From Ailurus styani (taxonomy: Eukaryota; Chordata; Mammalia; Carnivora; Ailuridae), in the NCBI GenBank assembly GCA_002007465.1, contig LNAC01001212.1:124001-188000 (forward strand): DNA of 64,000 nt. The letters are read 5' to 3'. The notes under the pieces were generated by a model. That model searched no databases. It was not told the origin of the DNA and was given only the letters and a program-made list of their open reading frames with translations. Position numbers and translations under genes: made by a program. Of this stretch, positions 36,120 through 46,862 are shown piece after piece (the stretch's first letter is position 1; every line of letters begins with the position of its first letter).

Positions 36120-36353
36120 AATCACTAGCTGACTACCAAATTAACAGAGCAGAGACTTCAGTGGCTGAATATGACAAAGAACAGAGACTCAAACAAAAAC
36201 ATACTAGTAAAGAAGGTAACTTATTTCTATAGTTTCCACATTATATTGTTAAAAATCCAGTTTTCAATAAACAAAAATCTACAAGATATACCAAGAAATT
36301 ATGACACGTGCACATGTCTACATGTGCACACACAGTGGTAATTAGAAACTATT

Positions 36354-36539
36354 CCTTTTTTTTTTTTTTAATTAGAGAGGAAGGGAGGGGCGGAAGGAGA
36401 GGGAGAAAGAGACTCTTCAGCAGACTCCATGCTCAGTGTGGAAACCAACACGGGCCTCGATCTCACAATCCTGAGATAATGACCTGAGCTAAAATCAAGA
36501 GTCAGACACTAACCAACTGAGCCACTCAGGCACCCCAAT
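36354..36539 (-). mobile_element. CAN-SINE inside the L1M
   Basis: Antisense copy with a T-rich tail, ending CTGAGCCACTCAGGCACCCC. AGAAACTATT is repeated exactly at 36344-36353 and 36540-36549. Confidence 0.94.
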
Positions 36540-36643
36540 AGAAACTATTTCTAAGGAAGTACAAACTTTGGATTGATTATACAAAGACTTAGAAAAAGCT
36601 ATTATATACATGTTCAAATAATTAAGGGAATCATGCTTTTCTT

Positions 36644-36689
36644 TTTTTTTTTAATTTTATTTTATTCTTTGCCCAAGGGGTACAGGTCT
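36644..36689 (-). mobile_element. 46-bp L1 micro-insertion
   Basis: The insert is a T-rich tail plus CTTTGCCCAAGGGGTACAGG and TCT, which is the reverse of the last bases of the young L1 3' UTR seen at 55.2 kb. The 18-base sequence GGGAATCATGCTTTTCTT occurs before it (36626-36643) and after it (36690-36707), showing target-primed insertion. Only about 26 bases of L1 body were copied. Confidence 0.9.
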
Positions 36690-39600
36690 GGGAATCATGC
36701 TTTTCTTACAACTGCAGTATGACAGTGATGTGTTACTACATAGAGAGTATCAATAAAGACAGAGAAATTGTAAGAAAGAGCCAGGTATAAATGGTAGAGT
36801 TCAAAAGTACAATAAATGAAATTAAAAATTCAGTAAAGTGGCTCAACAACAGATTTTAATTGGCAGAATATAGAATCCATGAACTCAAGGATAAGTTGAT
36901 TGAGCCTATCTAGTCTACTTAACAAAAAGAAAATTAAAAAATGAATGGGCCCTCAGAAACCTGTGAGACAAAATGAAGTGTACCAGCATACTCACATGAG
37001 AAGTATCAAAAGAAGAGGAAAGAGAGAAGACTATTTGAGGAAATAATGATTGAAAAAAAAAAACAAACAACTTCTCAAATTTGGTGAAAAACATATATTA
37101 AAAAATTTTAACGAACTTCAAGTAGAATCAACTCAAAGATATCCATACCTAAGGATATCGTAGCCAAAATGCCAAAGTGAAAGACAGATTCTTGGATGTA
37201 GTGAGAGAAAAGTGACTTATCGTGTACTAGTGATCTTAAATAAGATTAACAATTGATATCTCATTAGAAATCATGGATGCCAGCTTCTAGAAAGACACAA
37301 ACTGCTACATCTGACTCAAAGAGAAAAAGAAATACGATAAACCTATAGCAAGAGATTGAACTAGTAGTAATAATAATAATAATAATACCTTCCTATAAAG
37401 AAAAACTCAGGCCCACACACAGCCTCAAAGATGAATTACATTAATATTTAAAGAAGAATCCTTCACAAATTCCTTGGAAAAAACAGAAGTACAGGGAAGA
37501 CTTCCCTACTCATCCAATAACTCACTGTTACTCCGATACTAAACCAGAAAAAGACATCATAAGAACTATTGAGCAGCACCCCTTATGAATTTAGAGGGAA
37601 AAATTTCCAAAAATACTTGGAAAGTTATCTAGCAACATAAAAAATAAGGATTGTACACCATAAACAAGTGAGATTTATCCCAGAAATTCAAGTTTGGTTT
37701 CATATCCACAATTCAGGCAATGTACACAGTATTAATATTATAAAAGACAAATCTGCATGATCATCTCAATAGATGCAGAAAAGTATTAGAAAAATTTCAA
37801 AAATATTGTGCTGGAAGATCTAGCCATTGTAATTAGGCAAGAAAAAGAAATAAAAATAATTCAAGTTGGAAAATAAGAAGTTAAACTAACTCTATTTGCA
37901 GATAGCATGATCTGGTATATAGAAAACCATAAGGAATCTACTGAAAGCATTTTTACAACTAGTAAACTATTTCAGCAAGGTGGCAGAACATAAGATCAGT
38001 ATGCAGAATCACATGTATTTCTATACACTTACAATGAAAATCTAAAAATGAAATTGAGAAAATAATTCCTTTATAATAGCATCAACATAAATGGCATATT
38101 TATAAATAATAAAGGAAAGTCAAGATTTTTATACTGAAAACTATGTAATATTATTGAAAGAAAATAAAGACACCCCTTGTTTATGGATCACAAATCTTAC
38201 TGTAAGAGCAACATTCTCAAATTTGATCTACAAATTCAGTGCAATCTCTCTCTATATCCCACCTAGCTCTGATGTAGAAAATCAGGTAGTTCTTTCTAAG
38301 ATTAATACATAAATGAAAGAGACCCTAGACAGCCTAACCAGTCTTGAAAAAGAACAGAATTGGAGGCCTCTCACTTTTTCATTTCAAAAGTTACCACAGA
38401 GCAACAATACTTGAGACAGTGTGGTTCCACATAGGTTATATCTATAAACAAAGGGAATATATTTATTCCCAAGAAATAATCTCTTTCTTTTATGGCCAAC
38501 AGAATTTCTACAACAATGCCAAAACAATTCAATGAGAGTAACCATAGTCTTTTCAACAGGTGGTCCTTGAGACAACAGCATTTTCACACGCATATGAATA
38601 AATTTGAAGCAGTACTTCACAACATATACAAAAAAATAAATAAAAAAATGTGTCATAGACCCAAATGTAAGACTTAAAACTAAAACCTCTTAGGAATAAA
38701 AAAGGAGTACACCTTTATGAATGTGAATTATGCAATAGTTTTTGCCTCAAAAGACACCATCAGAAAAGTGGAAAAACATCTCACAGAATGGGAGAAAATA
38801 TTTGCAAATCATGTATTGGCTACAGGGTTTGCATCTGGAACCCCAAACCAAAAATCCTACAATTAAAAAATAAAAGGACTAGTAACCCAATTAAAAATAG
38901 GCAAAAATTCATATAGGTATTTGTTCAAAAATGACATACAAGTAGCCAATAAACACAGGAAGAAAATGATCAGTTTCATGAGTCATTAAAAAAATATAAG
39001 ATCCACCAGAAGATACCATTGCCTCATCACAGTCATTAAGACAGCTAAATTAAAAATAAAACACACAAGTAACAAGCGTTGGCAAGGATGTGAACATGAA
39101 AGGCTCATATAGCTATGGAGTTTGTAAATGGTGCAACCACTCTGGAAAAGTTTGGCATTCCCTCACAATTCTAAACATAGAATTACCATATGACTCAGAA
39201 ATTTCATTTGAAAGTATATACTCAAGATAACTGAAAACATACTCTACAAAGACTTGCTCATGAACGTTCATGGCAGAATTATTCATAATAGGCAAAAAAG
39301 TAGAAGCAATCTGAATATCCATCCATTGATGAATGAAGAAAAAAAATATAGTCTATCTATACAATGGAATATTATTTGATATTAGAAAGGAATGAGGTAT
39401 CACTGACACATCCTATATCATGAATGAACCTTGAAAACTTTATGCTAAATGAAAGAAACCTGTCACAAAAATCCACATATTTTATGATTTGATTTATATG
39501 AAGTGGTTGAATGGTCAAGTCACGGAGATCATAAAGTACATCAGTGGCTTCCAGTGTTTGGAGAAAGAGGTAGTGACTATTAATATGTATGATATTTCTT

Positions 39601-39715
39601 TTGGGGAGATGAAAATGTTCTAAAATTAGATAAGGCTGATGGTTACATTACTGTGTGAACAAATTTTATACTTTGTAGAATGAATGTTACAGTGTGTGTA
39701 TTCTATCTAAATAAA

Positions 39716-39915
39716 CCTCTTTTTAAAAAGATTTTACGTATTTATGTATGCATGTACTAATTTAGAGCATGAGCAGGGAAAGGGAGAGAGATAGAAGGAC
39801 AGAATCTCAAGCAGACTTCATGCTGAGCACAGAACCTGATGCGCGTCTCGATCTCAAGACCCTGAGATCCTGACCTGAGAGATGCTGAACTGATTAAGCC
39901 ACCCAGGTGTCTCAA
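39716..39915 (-). mobile_element. CAN-SINE, older copy
   Basis: TTTAAAAAGATTTTACGTAT, a GGGAAAGGGAGAGAG tract, GAGATCCTGACCTGAGAG and TTAAGCCACCCAGGTGTC. Part of the head region is deleted. No clear flanking duplication is seen. Confidence 0.88.
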
Positions 39916-40698
39916 AGCTCTCCTATTTGAAACTAAAAAAAAAACCACATTAAGTAAGATGGGCACTGTCATAATAAGAGTTTTGTATTAAGTACACCTT
40001 GAAGGGAAATATCCACCTAAGTAACATGTAGTATGATAAGGAACGTGAGCCCCCAGAACCTTGAAAATTTCCTTTAGCTAAGGAATCATCTACCGACACT
40101 AAATATTTTATTTAACTTTTTGAAGTATCAAAGAAGCCAGAGAGGATGTAGACCAAAAATTTACAAATTCTTTCCAGAATTTTAATACTTCTCTTAAGTT
40201 TCAATACAATATATGAAATTCAAGATAGCAACTACATTTTTCTAAAAGAGTTTGCTAATAAAATCACTAGCAGGTCTGTTCTTGGGGAGGGGATGAACAA
40301 CCTGGGATCATCTGATATTTATTCATCAAACTGTCTCAAACAGAATTAAATACTGGTGATTAGGAACCAAATAAATTATGAACTCTAGCTCCAAACTCTT
40401 AAGCTCTAGTGAGAAAGAAGATGTACCTATAAATGAAAATCTGCAAAAACAGTCTTCTAAATTTATACTGGAAAAATTTGCTTGGTTTAGTGGAAACACA
40501 AAGCACAAGGTATCAACTTTGTTTGGATGGAACAGGGAAGTTTTATAGGAGCACAGGTTTTCACCCAATCACAGGAAAAGTCTAGGATTACAAATGAGGA
40601 TATTTCAGGCATCATATGAAAACCAAGGGGAATTTGCTGCAATGCCAATTTACTCCTGAAAACTGCTTTGGTAGCCTGGCTTCTCCAAGGCATAGTTG
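39916..40698. other. No gene seen; unassigned DNA
   Basis: Ordinary sequence. Minus-strand frames at 40326-40693 have no family signature. Confidence 0.45.
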
Positions 40699-40700
40699 AG

Positions 40701-40909
40701 TGTTTTGTTTTGTTTTAATTCTAGGTCATTAACACTGTAGTGTTATAGTAGTTTCAGGTGTACAATACAGTGATTCAACAATTCCATACATCACCCAGTG
40801 CTCATCACAACAAGTGCACTCTTTAATCCCCAATGCCTATTTAACCCATCCCCCTAACCCCTTCCCCTCTGGTAACCATCAGTTTGTTCTCTATAATTAA
40901 AAGTCTCCT
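40701..40909 (-). mobile_element. Older carnivore L1 3' end
   Basis: T-rich tail (TGTTTTGTTTTGTTTT), then GTTTCAGGTGTACAATACAG, TGATTCAACAATTCCATACA, ATCACCCAGTGCTCATCACA and CTGGTAACCATCAGTTTGTT. This is the antisense 3' UTR of an L1 subfamily older than the one at 54.7 kb. Confidence 0.85.
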
Positions 40910-41108
40910 TGAGATAAACCATAAGAGACTCTTAGTCTCATGAAACAAACTGAGGGTTACTGGGGGGTGGGGGTAGGGATAGGGTGGCTGGGTTATGGAC
41001 ATTGGGGAGGGTTTGTACTATGGTGGATACTGTGAAAGGTGTAAGCCTGATGATTCACAGACCTGTACCCTGGGGCAAATAATACTTTATATGTAATAAA
41101 AAAAATAT
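40910..41108 (+). mobile_element. Younger L1 3' end inserted in opposite orientation
   Basis: ATAAACCATAAGAGACTCTT, AACAAACTGAGGGTTACTGG, TGGACATTGGGGAGGGTTTG, TAAGCCTGATGATTCACAGA and a short A tail. Sense orientation, 5'-truncated, 3' UTR only. TCTCCT at 40904-40909 and 41109-41114 may be a short target duplication. Confidence 0.8.
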
Positions 41109-43096
41109 CTCCTGCTAGCCTTATGGGTTTTCACTTGTAAGTTACTGTCTTCTTTTGTCTTGCCACTTTTAAATTTTTTTATCACTATATTTTGTCAATT
41201 TAATTATAATGTCTTGGTGTGGGTCTGCTTTTGTTGATCTTAATGAGCGTTCTCTGTGCCTCCTGGATCTGGGTATTTGTTTCCTTCCTCAAACTGGGAA
41301 AGTTTTCATATATTATTTCTTCAAATAAATTTTCTGTCCCCTTTTCTCTGTCTTCATCTTCTAGAATTCCTATAATACAAATGCTATTACATTTTATGGA
41401 GTGACTGAGTTCCCTAAGTCTATTCTCATGGCACATATTTGTTTTCTCTCTCTTTTGTTCATCTTGAGTACTTTCCATTGCTCTCTCATCCAGGTCACTA
41501 ACTTGTTCCTCTCCTTCCAGCGTGCTGTCTAGTCCATCAGGTGTGTTTCTTATTTCATTTATTAAGCCCTTTATCACTGCTATGTTATTCCTCATCTCTG
41601 TGTTAAGGGTCTCACTTGTGTCTCCCCTCTTTTCTCAAGTCCAGTGAGCATCCTTATGATCATTACTTTAAATTCTCTATCAGCCATGTTAGTTATATCT
41701 GTTTCATTTAGATCTCTGGCCATGGCCTTGTCCTTTTCTTTCACTTGGTATAGATTTCTCTGTCTTCTCATTTTGTCTTCCTCTCTGTGTCTGTTTCTGT
41801 GTGTTAAGAAAGTCAGTTATGTCTTTTGCTTTTGAAAATACTGACTTTCTGAAGAAGAGACCCTGGCGTGGCCCTCAGGCCAGCGTCCCCTCTTCGCCAG
41901 CACCTGGCATTCAGGAGAATACCCTCTAGGTATGGCTTTCACCCTGCTGCTGTGTCTGAGTCCCTTTTCCTTGCAGTGCAGTCAGCGGCACTGATTCTCT
42001 GCCTCCTGTGGGCTGCACTTGCTCTCTGTGGTGTTAATGGGACCCGGGCAGGCAGCTCTGAGGTGGTGTGCCCACTGGGGAATCTGGAGTGGGGCAGCAG
42101 TGTTAGCAACATTTGGGCTGGACCAGTGGTCTTATGTCAGATTCCCCGAAGCACGGCAGGGTCCAGGGGCTCCACGCCTGCGTGGCTGGTGGCGTGAGGC
42201 AGAGTGCAGCATGGGGAGTAGCTAGGTACAGCTGGGCCTGGTGTGTGGTGGTGGCTGGGGGCACACAACGGGGCGAGACACGTGAGGGTGGCCGGGTCCC
42301 CCTGGCTGGGCACGGCACGAGGTGGCCGCTGTGCAGCCGGCTGGCTGGGTGGGGCACATGCACAGCTCTAACAAGATCTGCCCTGAGCTTAGGGCCAAGG
42401 CTGGTAGACCTGGAGTGGGTGAACCCTCAGGAATACTCGGTGCCTGGCGCTCTGCTAGCAGGTGAGGCAGCAAGTGCCTGTGCAGCCCTGCTTCTTGCAG
42501 GTGGCGTTTATGGTGGGGTGCAGGGTGGGAAATGGCAGCTGCTACATCCCTCATTTCCAGAGAAGTTTGCCAACACACTCTGAAATCAGTATGGACAGGT
42601 CTCTCTCCCATATGCCCCTGGCATGACGAAACCTGCTGTTTGCATGTGGCTTCTGCGCACGGGCTGCCGTCTCTTTAAGGGCAGCGATCCAGCTGTCCCT
42701 TGCCTTCCCAGCTTGCCCATTGCGGAGCCAGCTGACTGCCAATAACTGCAGCTCCGCATCCCCCTCTACAAACTCAGGGAATTCAGCCCCTCCTGGTTTT
42801 GAAGCCAAACATTATGGGGATAATCCTCCTTGTGTGAACTCCCAGGTGTGAGGGCTCACTTCTCTGCTCCCTCCAGGGGATCGCTTCCTCCCTGCTGTGG
42901 GCAGCCTCCCTCCATCTTCCTGGCCTGCCTAACCTTTCAGATGCAGCTTCTCTACATTTAGTCCTGGGCTTTGTTCTTCCACTCTTCAATTGCTCTCTGG
43001 CTTATTAACTTCGATGTGTATGAAATCTTGTTGTAACCACGGGATGAGGTCAGCTCAATGTCCTCCTACTCTGTCATCTTCCCACGCTCCCTCTAG
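41109..43096 (-). mobile_element. L1 5' part: 5' UTR and ORF1 region, ORF2 missing
   Basis: On the minus strand the element starts near 43096 with GGAGCGTGGGAAGATGACAG, AGTAGGAGGACATTGAGC, runs through a GC- and CpG-richer 5' UTR (about 41870-42990) and then an ORF1 region. L1 5' UTRs carry an internal RNA polymerase II promoter; I see the compositional signature but no proven site. ORF2 and the normal junction to a 3' end are absent, so the copy is a deletion or rearrangement product together with the 3' piece at 40.7 kb. Confidence 0.7.
41200..41595 (-). pseudogene. L1 ORF1p fragment
   Basis: ORF1p is the RNA-binding chaperone of the L1 retrotransposon, which coats L1 RNA in the cytoplasm. 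A 131-codon frame contains the typical transition from coiled coil to RRM-like domain: an IIGILEDEDREKGTENLFEE segment, then EIIYENFPSLRKETNTQIQE and SRPTPRHYN. Consensus carnivore ORF1p continues after RHI with a C-terminal domain; here it stops, and the N-terminal part lies in other frames to the right. The fragment is dead but recognisable, and its ATG is not the native ORF1 start. Confidence 0.85.
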
Positions 43097-43104
43097 TTGT
43101 GTGT

Positions 43105-43270
43105 TCTTTAGTGGAATAGGTAAACTCTACATGTCTCTGTTTTCTCATCTGTAAGGTGGAGATGATGCTAGTATTTATGTCAGAGGGCTGCAATATAAAT
43201 GAGGAGAATTAATGTATAAAAAGCACTTGTAACAGCCACCTGGTACACAGTAAGTGCTCAATAAATGCTA
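43105..43270 (+). mobile_element. MIR SINE, good 3' half
   Basis: TCTGTTTTCTCATCTGTAAG, GTGGAGATGATGCTAGTATT, AAAAAGCACTTGTAACAG and ACACAGTAAGTGCTCAATAA match MIR closely. It directly abuts the L1 5' end at 43096. Confidence 0.88.
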
Positions 43271-44080
43271 GCCCAATGTTGATGCTGGATTGCAAGATCC
43301 CTGGGTGACTTCTTAGAGCCAGATGCTAATTCAAAGGTATGACCCTGGGAACAAAGCAAACTTTTCAGTTGCATACGGTGCTTACTTCTTAGGTAAAGTG
43401 TCACCTTAGCTTTTTGCAGCATCAGATGGGCTACAGGCAAAATCTGAAGGAGACTTGCTTAAAGTCAGGGAAACTTATCTTTAAGGCAAGAACAAAAATA
43501 ATATGCTTGTGATTGGGGATTTTGTATTATAGAATGGAATGATCTAGGGTAAGCAAATGAGAACACTGTGTTCCATCAGAGGATAGTTTGAGAAGCTTTA
43601 TGCATGCTCCTCTCATTTGCTTACGTTCAATCAGAATATTAGCACTGAATTAAAAGGGTATTAGTATAGTCACAAAATTTTTGGACTCCTTAAAAGACCT
43701 GGAAGATAAATGTATATAAAGGCATTCTGTGGCCCCACGTTCTTTAGTGACTATTGGACTTAATGCAGATTGAGAAGCTCATGTCAATAGAGATTCATTT
43801 CTTTTTTTTCCCTGTCTAGCTCTACTGGAATTTATGCTGATATTTTAGGTTTCAGGTTAATAAGGAGAATTTCAGGCCTCAGTCTCAGTTTTATTCCAAG
43901 GAAGCAATGATTGAAAGAGGAATAGAAGCAAAGTGTACTCAAATATATTCCTACTGACATTGAGTGTCTCAACCTGTATGGAGTCCAAGAGTGATTAAAG
44001 AGCTTGGAACCATCAGAATCCTTACATATGAGTATATTTTCCAAACCTCTTAATCCAGATATTTGTGGCTACCCAATACC
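43271..44080. other. No gene seen; unassigned DNA
   Basis: Single-copy-like sequence without a supported frame. Confidence 0.45.
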
Positions 44081-44084
44081 TGTT

Positions 44085-44185
44085 TAATTCAATAGGCATT
44101 AAACACCTTTGTGGTACATGCTAAACATTTATGAGCCAAAGATGAGTAAGAAATGAACCTTGCCCTTTGGAAGTTACCAATACTA
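44085..44185 (-). mobile_element. L2 LINE 3'-end fragment
   Basis: AATAGGCATTAAACACCTTT, GTGGTACATGCTAAACATTT and CCTTGCCCTTTGGAAGTTAC follow the antisense L2 terminus. Confidence 0.5.
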
Positions 44186-46425
44186 TCTAAAAGCAGGTAT
44201 CAACAAAGGCTTAATTACCATACAGCTTCTCCTTTTTTTAAAAAAAGTACTCTTTATCACTGAATTTTACATCCGTTTTCAAAGTTAACAGATAACAACC
44301 AAAAAACAACATTTTAGCAATCTGTCAATTCATTCAAAACAGGTATCTGTCAGCATGTTGGTGACAGTGCCAGCTGGTGACCTAAAATTGCAGCTCCTCA
44401 ATTGTTATTCTGCTGCAACAAGAGGAACTATCTAAAATAATATAATTACCTGGCTTGTGAAGTTCCATATTTTCAAAAATGTTGGGTGGCAGCTACTAGA
44501 AAAAATACAGACTACTTTTATTTCTTTCAGTCTCATCTTTTTTCTTCTTGGAATGAGCATAAACTCTTGCTTTTTCCCCTTTTTTTTAAAAGAAATATCA
44601 AATTCATCTTAAAAGAATTTGCACTGCCTTCCTAAATTATATAGGGGAAATGCCGTATACATTCAAGACAATCAAAAGTGAAACATAACTAACTTGAATG
44701 GGTCAGGACACCATATAAATATGTAGCATTCATTACTTTTCAACAATGACAATCCTAAACTTGTATTTTATTCAAAGGGTCCCCAGTCTTGAGCCACTGG
44801 GTCATTCAGCAGATCAGCGCTGTTTACCTTCCTATGATGCTTGAAATTTATTTTTAGGAGAAGCTATGTCTCACTATATATATAAATAATTTGGAAATGC
44901 AGCCTCAGCTGCTGAATCTTTTCTGTTTTGGCTGAGAAATCCTTGTTTTCTTATGAACCAAATATTGAGTTTGAGGATTAAGAAACAGAACAGGTATAAT
45001 TGCTTGCTATACAAACATATCTTGGAGGATTATATCTTGAACATATTTTTTAATTGGAAAAAGACTTGGAAAAATAGAAGACAATACTCTAGTTGGTAAA
45101 GTTCTTCACGAGTTCACGAGTTCTTCAGGAGTTAGTAATCCTGAAAATATAACCAAGTTCTTCAAGGAAAACATCAATCATCTTATTATAAAACATAGAT
45201 AAGTGTAATTTTGTTTCTTACACCTCATTTGGAGGTTACGTTGACCTATCTTCCACTGTGGCCCAACTTTGATAGGAATGTTTGTCTTTTTATTCCAGAA
45301 TAGTGATATGTTTCTCTAGGAAGTAGACCACTGTTTAGTATACCTGCTTCTGAGCCTGGTATGGGGGGTTCATCTTCCAGAAAAAAAGAAAAAAGAAAAA
45401 AGAAAAAGCATAATTTCTTCAAAAAAAAATTAAAAGGAGAAAGACAATGAATTCCACATTCTCCAACCAAAATGTAGACATACATTAATTAATAGCCAGA
45501 AATACTAGTACATAGGTACTTATTGGTATATTTACTGGCATACTTATTGTTATCTATATACTAGTATTTTTGCTTAGCTCTGTATTTTCTGAATTCTATA
45601 GTAAAAGACAAAACATACATGAAATAGGAAATACGTAAAATTGGTAAGCAGACCCAGACTGGCTGATGGGCTGAACATGGATAAATGGGCAAAGAGAAAA
45701 GAGTTATGGAAAATAGTGTAAACAAGGGTCTTGACATAGAGTTCATGAAGGGGATAAACCTAGTGACTCAGAAATTCTGTACTGATGATGAATAAATATG
45801 ATTGAGTTTTAAAAAATATACAAGACAAAATTTCAGGCTGATACTCTGTGAATATATTATTCACGCCAGGAATTTTTTGTCTAAGCTGTGTCTTGACTAT
45901 TTCCATAAGGGTTCAGGAGTTATTTCTTCATCAGACTAAAAGACTCTAGTTAGGATCAACTTTTAAAGAAAAACAAGTCAAACTGATATATGATTTTTTA
46001 AAAAAAAGTTTGAATGTTCTTTGGTACCTCTACATCCTTCATAATTCTTGTTATTCCTGCTGCCATACATCTAGGGCTTCAAAGGCACTTTTTAAATTTG
46101 GCTCCTTCTCTATGCATCACTGAATAAACCCTCATTTTGAATGACTATATTCGTAACAGGCAGATTGCTAATTTGAATTCCTTGTACTGTTATAAGGCAG
46201 CAGAAGTTAATGATTTATATTTGGTTGTAAAATCTTTTATAACGACTTAAGATTCATGGTCATAGTGACAGGATTCAAAGTCCCATTTCTAAAATCCCCT
46301 GTGCCACTTTTGCCTTTGCCCATCCATGTCTTCAGCCTCTTCACAAACATTCTTGGAGATCTACTGGGTCCCGGGCACAAGGCAGGTTAAAAGATATAGG
46401 AGATGTCAGAGGACTTACTATGGTC
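44186..46425. other. No gene seen; repeat-poor DNA
   Basis: More than 2 kb with no recognisable transposon. It holds short A runs (45380-45430) and ordinary frames below 80 codons. The lack of repeats between 44.2 and 45.2 kb stands out slightly against the rest of the window. Confidence 0.45.
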
Positions 46426-46475
46426 TCTGAAGCTGGTTTGCCTAGGTTCATATCCCAGTCTGATGGATATGAGAT
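46425..46475 (+). mobile_element. MIR scrap
   Basis: CTCTGAAGCTGGTTTGCCTA then GGTTCATATCCCAGTCTG resembles the B-box-containing head of MIR (ctggagccagactgcctggg ttcgaatccc). Confidence 0.45.
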
Positions 46476-46477
46476 AT

Positions 46478-46792
46478 ATCTTTGTATCTATATATATATG
46501 TATACACACATACATACACACACAAACACATACACACATATATGATTTTATATGCAGAGGATTGTACATGCTTTACATCTATATATAAATATATACACAC
46601 TTCACATAAGTGATATATCTCTGTTATAACATACACACATGTGGTACAATATACATGTAGATACATGTTGCTATTATATCTATATGTACACACAGTTGAA
46701 ATCTACCTGTCACTATGTGCACACATACTAACATAGCCCTCTGACTGATATCTCCTATCTATCCGTGTACACACACTGTATATACATATATT
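46478..46792. repeat. AT/CA-rich low-complexity region
   Basis: Mixed TATA, ATACACACA and TATATC stretches with no regular unit. The Tyr/Ile/His-rich frames on both strands (46387-46693) come from it. Confidence 0.8.

Positions 46793-46859
<67 letters not shown>
46793..46859. repeat. (GT)11(GA)23 compound microsatellite
   Basis: A pure GT run switches without interruption to a pure GA run. Confidence 0.96.

Positions 46860-46862
<3 letters not shown>

Larger units (their letters stand above)
36120..39715 (+). mobile_element. Old L1M LINE, pieces from ORF1 to the 3' end
   Basis: ORF1-region motifs come first (GAACTCAAGGATAAGTTGAT, CAGCATACTCACATGAGAAG, GAGGAAATAATGATTG, AGATATCCATACCTAAGGAT, ATGGATGCCAGCTTCTAGAA), then ORF2 motifs (GATCATCTCAATAGATGCAG, TTTGCAGATAGCATGATCTG, AAACCATAAGGAATCTACTG, GGATGTGAACATGAAAGGCT), and a 3' UTR ending TATCTAAATAAACCTC. 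All frames are broken and large internal parts are missing. A SINE and a 46 bp L1 insertion lie inside. Confidence 0.82.

Noticed and set aside
42019..42611. Overlapping 68-156 codon frames on both strands in GC-rich DNA, resembling a CpG-island gene
   Set aside because: The segment lies inside an L1 5' UTR bounded by L1 ORF1 on one side and the L1 5' end on the other.
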